From NCBI GenBank assembly GCA_947624695.1, contig CANQLN010000053.1, positions 1 through 7,052 of the forward strand: DNA of 7,052 nt, read 5' to 3'. Shown here in pieces: positions 6,040 through 7,052 of this stretch. Under the pieces are notes generated by a model. It saw only the letters and a list, made by a program, of their open reading frames with translations. It was not told the DNA's origin and did not search any database. This DNA comes from an uncultured Bacilli bacterium. GTDB lineage: Bacteria > Bacillota_I > Bacilli_A > RF39 > UBA660. Made by a program: the position numbers and the translations under genes. The number at the start of each line of letters is the position of its first letter. The stretch's first letter is position 1.

Positions 6040-7052
6040 ATGAATAATCAAATAATAAAAATTGAGAAAGAAAATTTAATATACGAAGTAAGAGGAAAAA
6101 AGGTAATGCTAGATAGTGATCTAGCGAAATTGTATGAATGTAATAATGGGACAAAAGAATTGAATCAATTAGTAAAAAGACACCTTGAAAAGTTTTCAAA
6201 TGAGGTATATTTTCAATTAACAGAGGAAGAAAATGATGATTTGCGGTCACAAATTGTGACCGCAAATAACAAAAGTAGAAGCTTGCCATATGCTTTTACT
6301 TTAGAAGGAATAGAGATTCTAAACAGTTTAATAAGAAATAAAAACAAAGAAAAAATATATGAAAAAATAATAAGCAACTTTAAAGAAAGAACAGATAAAT
6401 TTGATTTAGTCGAAATGCGTGCAAACCCGCATAGAATCGAGGATTTAATCTATGAGATAAGAGGACAACAAGTGATGTTAGACAGTGATTTAGCAAAATT
6501 ATATCAATGTAAAAATGGTACAAAAGAAATCATTCAAGTCGTTAAAAGAAACCCAGAAAAATTTCCAGATAGGTTTACTTTTAAATTAGATGATCAAGAA
6601 ATTAAAAATTTTTTGGTCACAGATTGTGACCAAAAAAATAAAAGTATAGAAACTCGGGGAGGCAAATATAAGAGCCCGAGAGTTTTTACTGAGCAAGGCG
6701 TTGCCATGTTAGCTACAGTTTTAAAAAGTGATGTTGCTACTAAAGTTAGCATTGCCATAATGGATGCTTTTGTTTTAATGCGTAAATATATTTCCAATAA
6801 TTTAATCGAGCAACAATATGTTAAAGATATGGTTATAAAACATGATAGTGAAATAAAGGAATTACAAGAGTCATTCAATAAATTTGAAGAAAAGAAAGAA
6901 GATGTTAATGAAGTATATTTTTATGGCCGAATATACGATGCTTATTCTAAGATCGTAGATATTTTAAAGGAAGGTAAAGAAGAAATCATAATTATCGATA
7001 GATATGCTGATAAAAGTGTTTTAGATATGATAAGAGATATAAAGGCTAAAGT
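6040..7052 (+). CDS. Tandem ORF6N-domain protein, 3' end outside window
   Basis: The frame starts at ATG 6040 and stays open through 337 codons to the window edge, so the gene is truncated by the window, not broken. It has two ORF6N domains. Copy 1 (about 14-95) has IYEVRGKKVMLDSDLAKLY, FQLTEEE, LRSQIVT and a degenerate FTLEGIEIL end. Copy 2 (about 137-235) has IYEIRGQQVMLDSDLAKLY, FKLDDQE and the canonical FTEQGVAML end. A charged, coiled-coil-like segment (about 250-290) follows, then YFYGRIYDAYSKIVDIL and EEIIIIDRYADKSVLDMI, the beginning of the C-terminal region often found in chromosomal ORF6N proteins, which I recall as PLD-like. ORF6N is a domain of phage and phage-derived DNA-binding regulators, so a regulatory or anti-element role is likely, but no specific function is known to me. 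Each repeat encodes a perfect DNA palindrome. The two copies suggest an internal duplication or fusion. Family assignment is firm; the duplicated form is unusual. Confidence 0.88.
   Translation, partial: MNNQIIKIEKENLIYEVRGKKVMLDSDLAKLYECNNGTKELNQLVKRHLEKFSNEVYFQLTEEENDDLRSQIVTANNKSRSLPYAFTLEGIEILNSLIRNKNKEKIYEKIISNFKERTDKFDLVEMRANPHRIEDLIYEIRGQQVMLDSDLAKLYQCKNGTKEIIQVVKRNPEKFPDRFTFKLDDQEIKNFLVTDCDQKNKSIETRGGKYKSPRVFTEQGVAMLATVLKSDVATKVSIAIMDAFVLMRKYISNNLIEQQYVKDMVIKHDSEIKELQESFNKFEEKKEDVNEVYFYGRIYDAYSKIVDILKEGKEEIIIIDRYADKSVLDMIRDIKAK
6239..6267 (+). repeat. Intragenic 12-bp inverted repeat in ORF6N copy 1
   Basis: Perfect arms at 6239-6250 and 6256-6267 around the 5-base spacer AAATT, core GGTCAC-AAATT-GTGACC. 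It encodes LRSQIVTAN in frame. Because of the symmetry, the opposite strand also reads LRSQFVTAN. Confidence 0.85.
6609..6637 (+). repeat. Intragenic 12-bp inverted repeat in ORF6N copy 2
   Basis: Perfect arms at 6609-6620 and 6626-6637 around the spacer AGATT, core GGTCAC-AGATT-GTGACC. The central 17 bases match copy 1 at 16 positions, but here they are read in another frame, giving LVTDCDQ instead of RSQIVT. The outer arms are T6 and A6. Confidence 0.85.

Noticed and set aside
6005..6289. Open frame on the minus strand containing LRSQFVTAN, similar to an ORF6N peptide
   Set aside because: The similarity comes only from the palindrome at 6239-6267, which reads almost the same on both strands; the rest is a shadow of the plus-strand ORF6N gene.
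6594..6878. Open frame on the minus strand opposite ORF6N copy 2
   Set aside because: It is a shadow of the plus-strand gene, without any domain of its own.
1..7052. Mycoplasma-type genetic code (TGA = Trp)
   Set aside because: All tryptophans in the conserved motifs are TGG and no in-frame TGA occurs in the genes, so the standard bacterial code is sufficient.

Overview
The window is AT-rich and reads like the chromosome of a low-GC Firmicute (Bacilli/Mollicutes-like, for example one of the uncultured gut lineages near RF39 or the Erysipelotrichales). The grounds are strong A/T codon bias, AGG/GGAGG ribosome sites, bacterial -10 boxes, simple stem-plus-T-run terminators, and a cell-surface C-terminal domain (VRPGFYLKS...GTGTLSDPY) that I associate with such genomes. 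Tryptophan is TGG throughout and the visible stops are TAG and TAA, so nothing indicates a TGA=Trp code. The lineage is an inference.

Layout, all on the + strand: (1) 1-339, the 3' end of a gene for a probable secreted or surface protein, closed by a short terminator. (2) 431-2839, a cytoplasmic glycoside hydrolase family 31 protein with several unusual active-site residues and an extra helical tail. (3) 2931-5744, leuS, leucyl-tRNA synthetase. At 937 residues it is about 130 longer than usual because a complete Nudix hydrolase domain, with an intact Nudix box, sits inside the CP1 editing domain. (4) 5745-6039, a leader region with the leuS terminator, a good promoter preceded by helically phased A/T tracts, a possible tiny leader ORF and a perfect 11-bp hairpin. 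(5) 6040 to the window end, a truncated gene for a protein with two tandem ORF6N domains and the start of a C-terminal domain typical of this phage/accessory regulator family. It is open to the edge, with no stop inside the window.

Each gene has its own terminator or promoter signals, so these look like independent transcription units rather than an operon. The first three look like ordinary chromosome and the ORF6N gene like an accessory insertion downstream of leuS.

Two things stand out. First, the LeuRS-Nudix fusion joins an aminoacylation/editing enzyme to a predicted nucleotide-diphosphate hydrolase. Second, four dyads of the form TCAC-N5-GTGA lie between 5774 and 6637: one is the leuS terminator, one is in the ORF6N leader, and one is inside each ORF6N repeat. 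The two intragenic copies are nearly identical DNA read in different frames, which points to selection or spread at the DNA level rather than the protein level.
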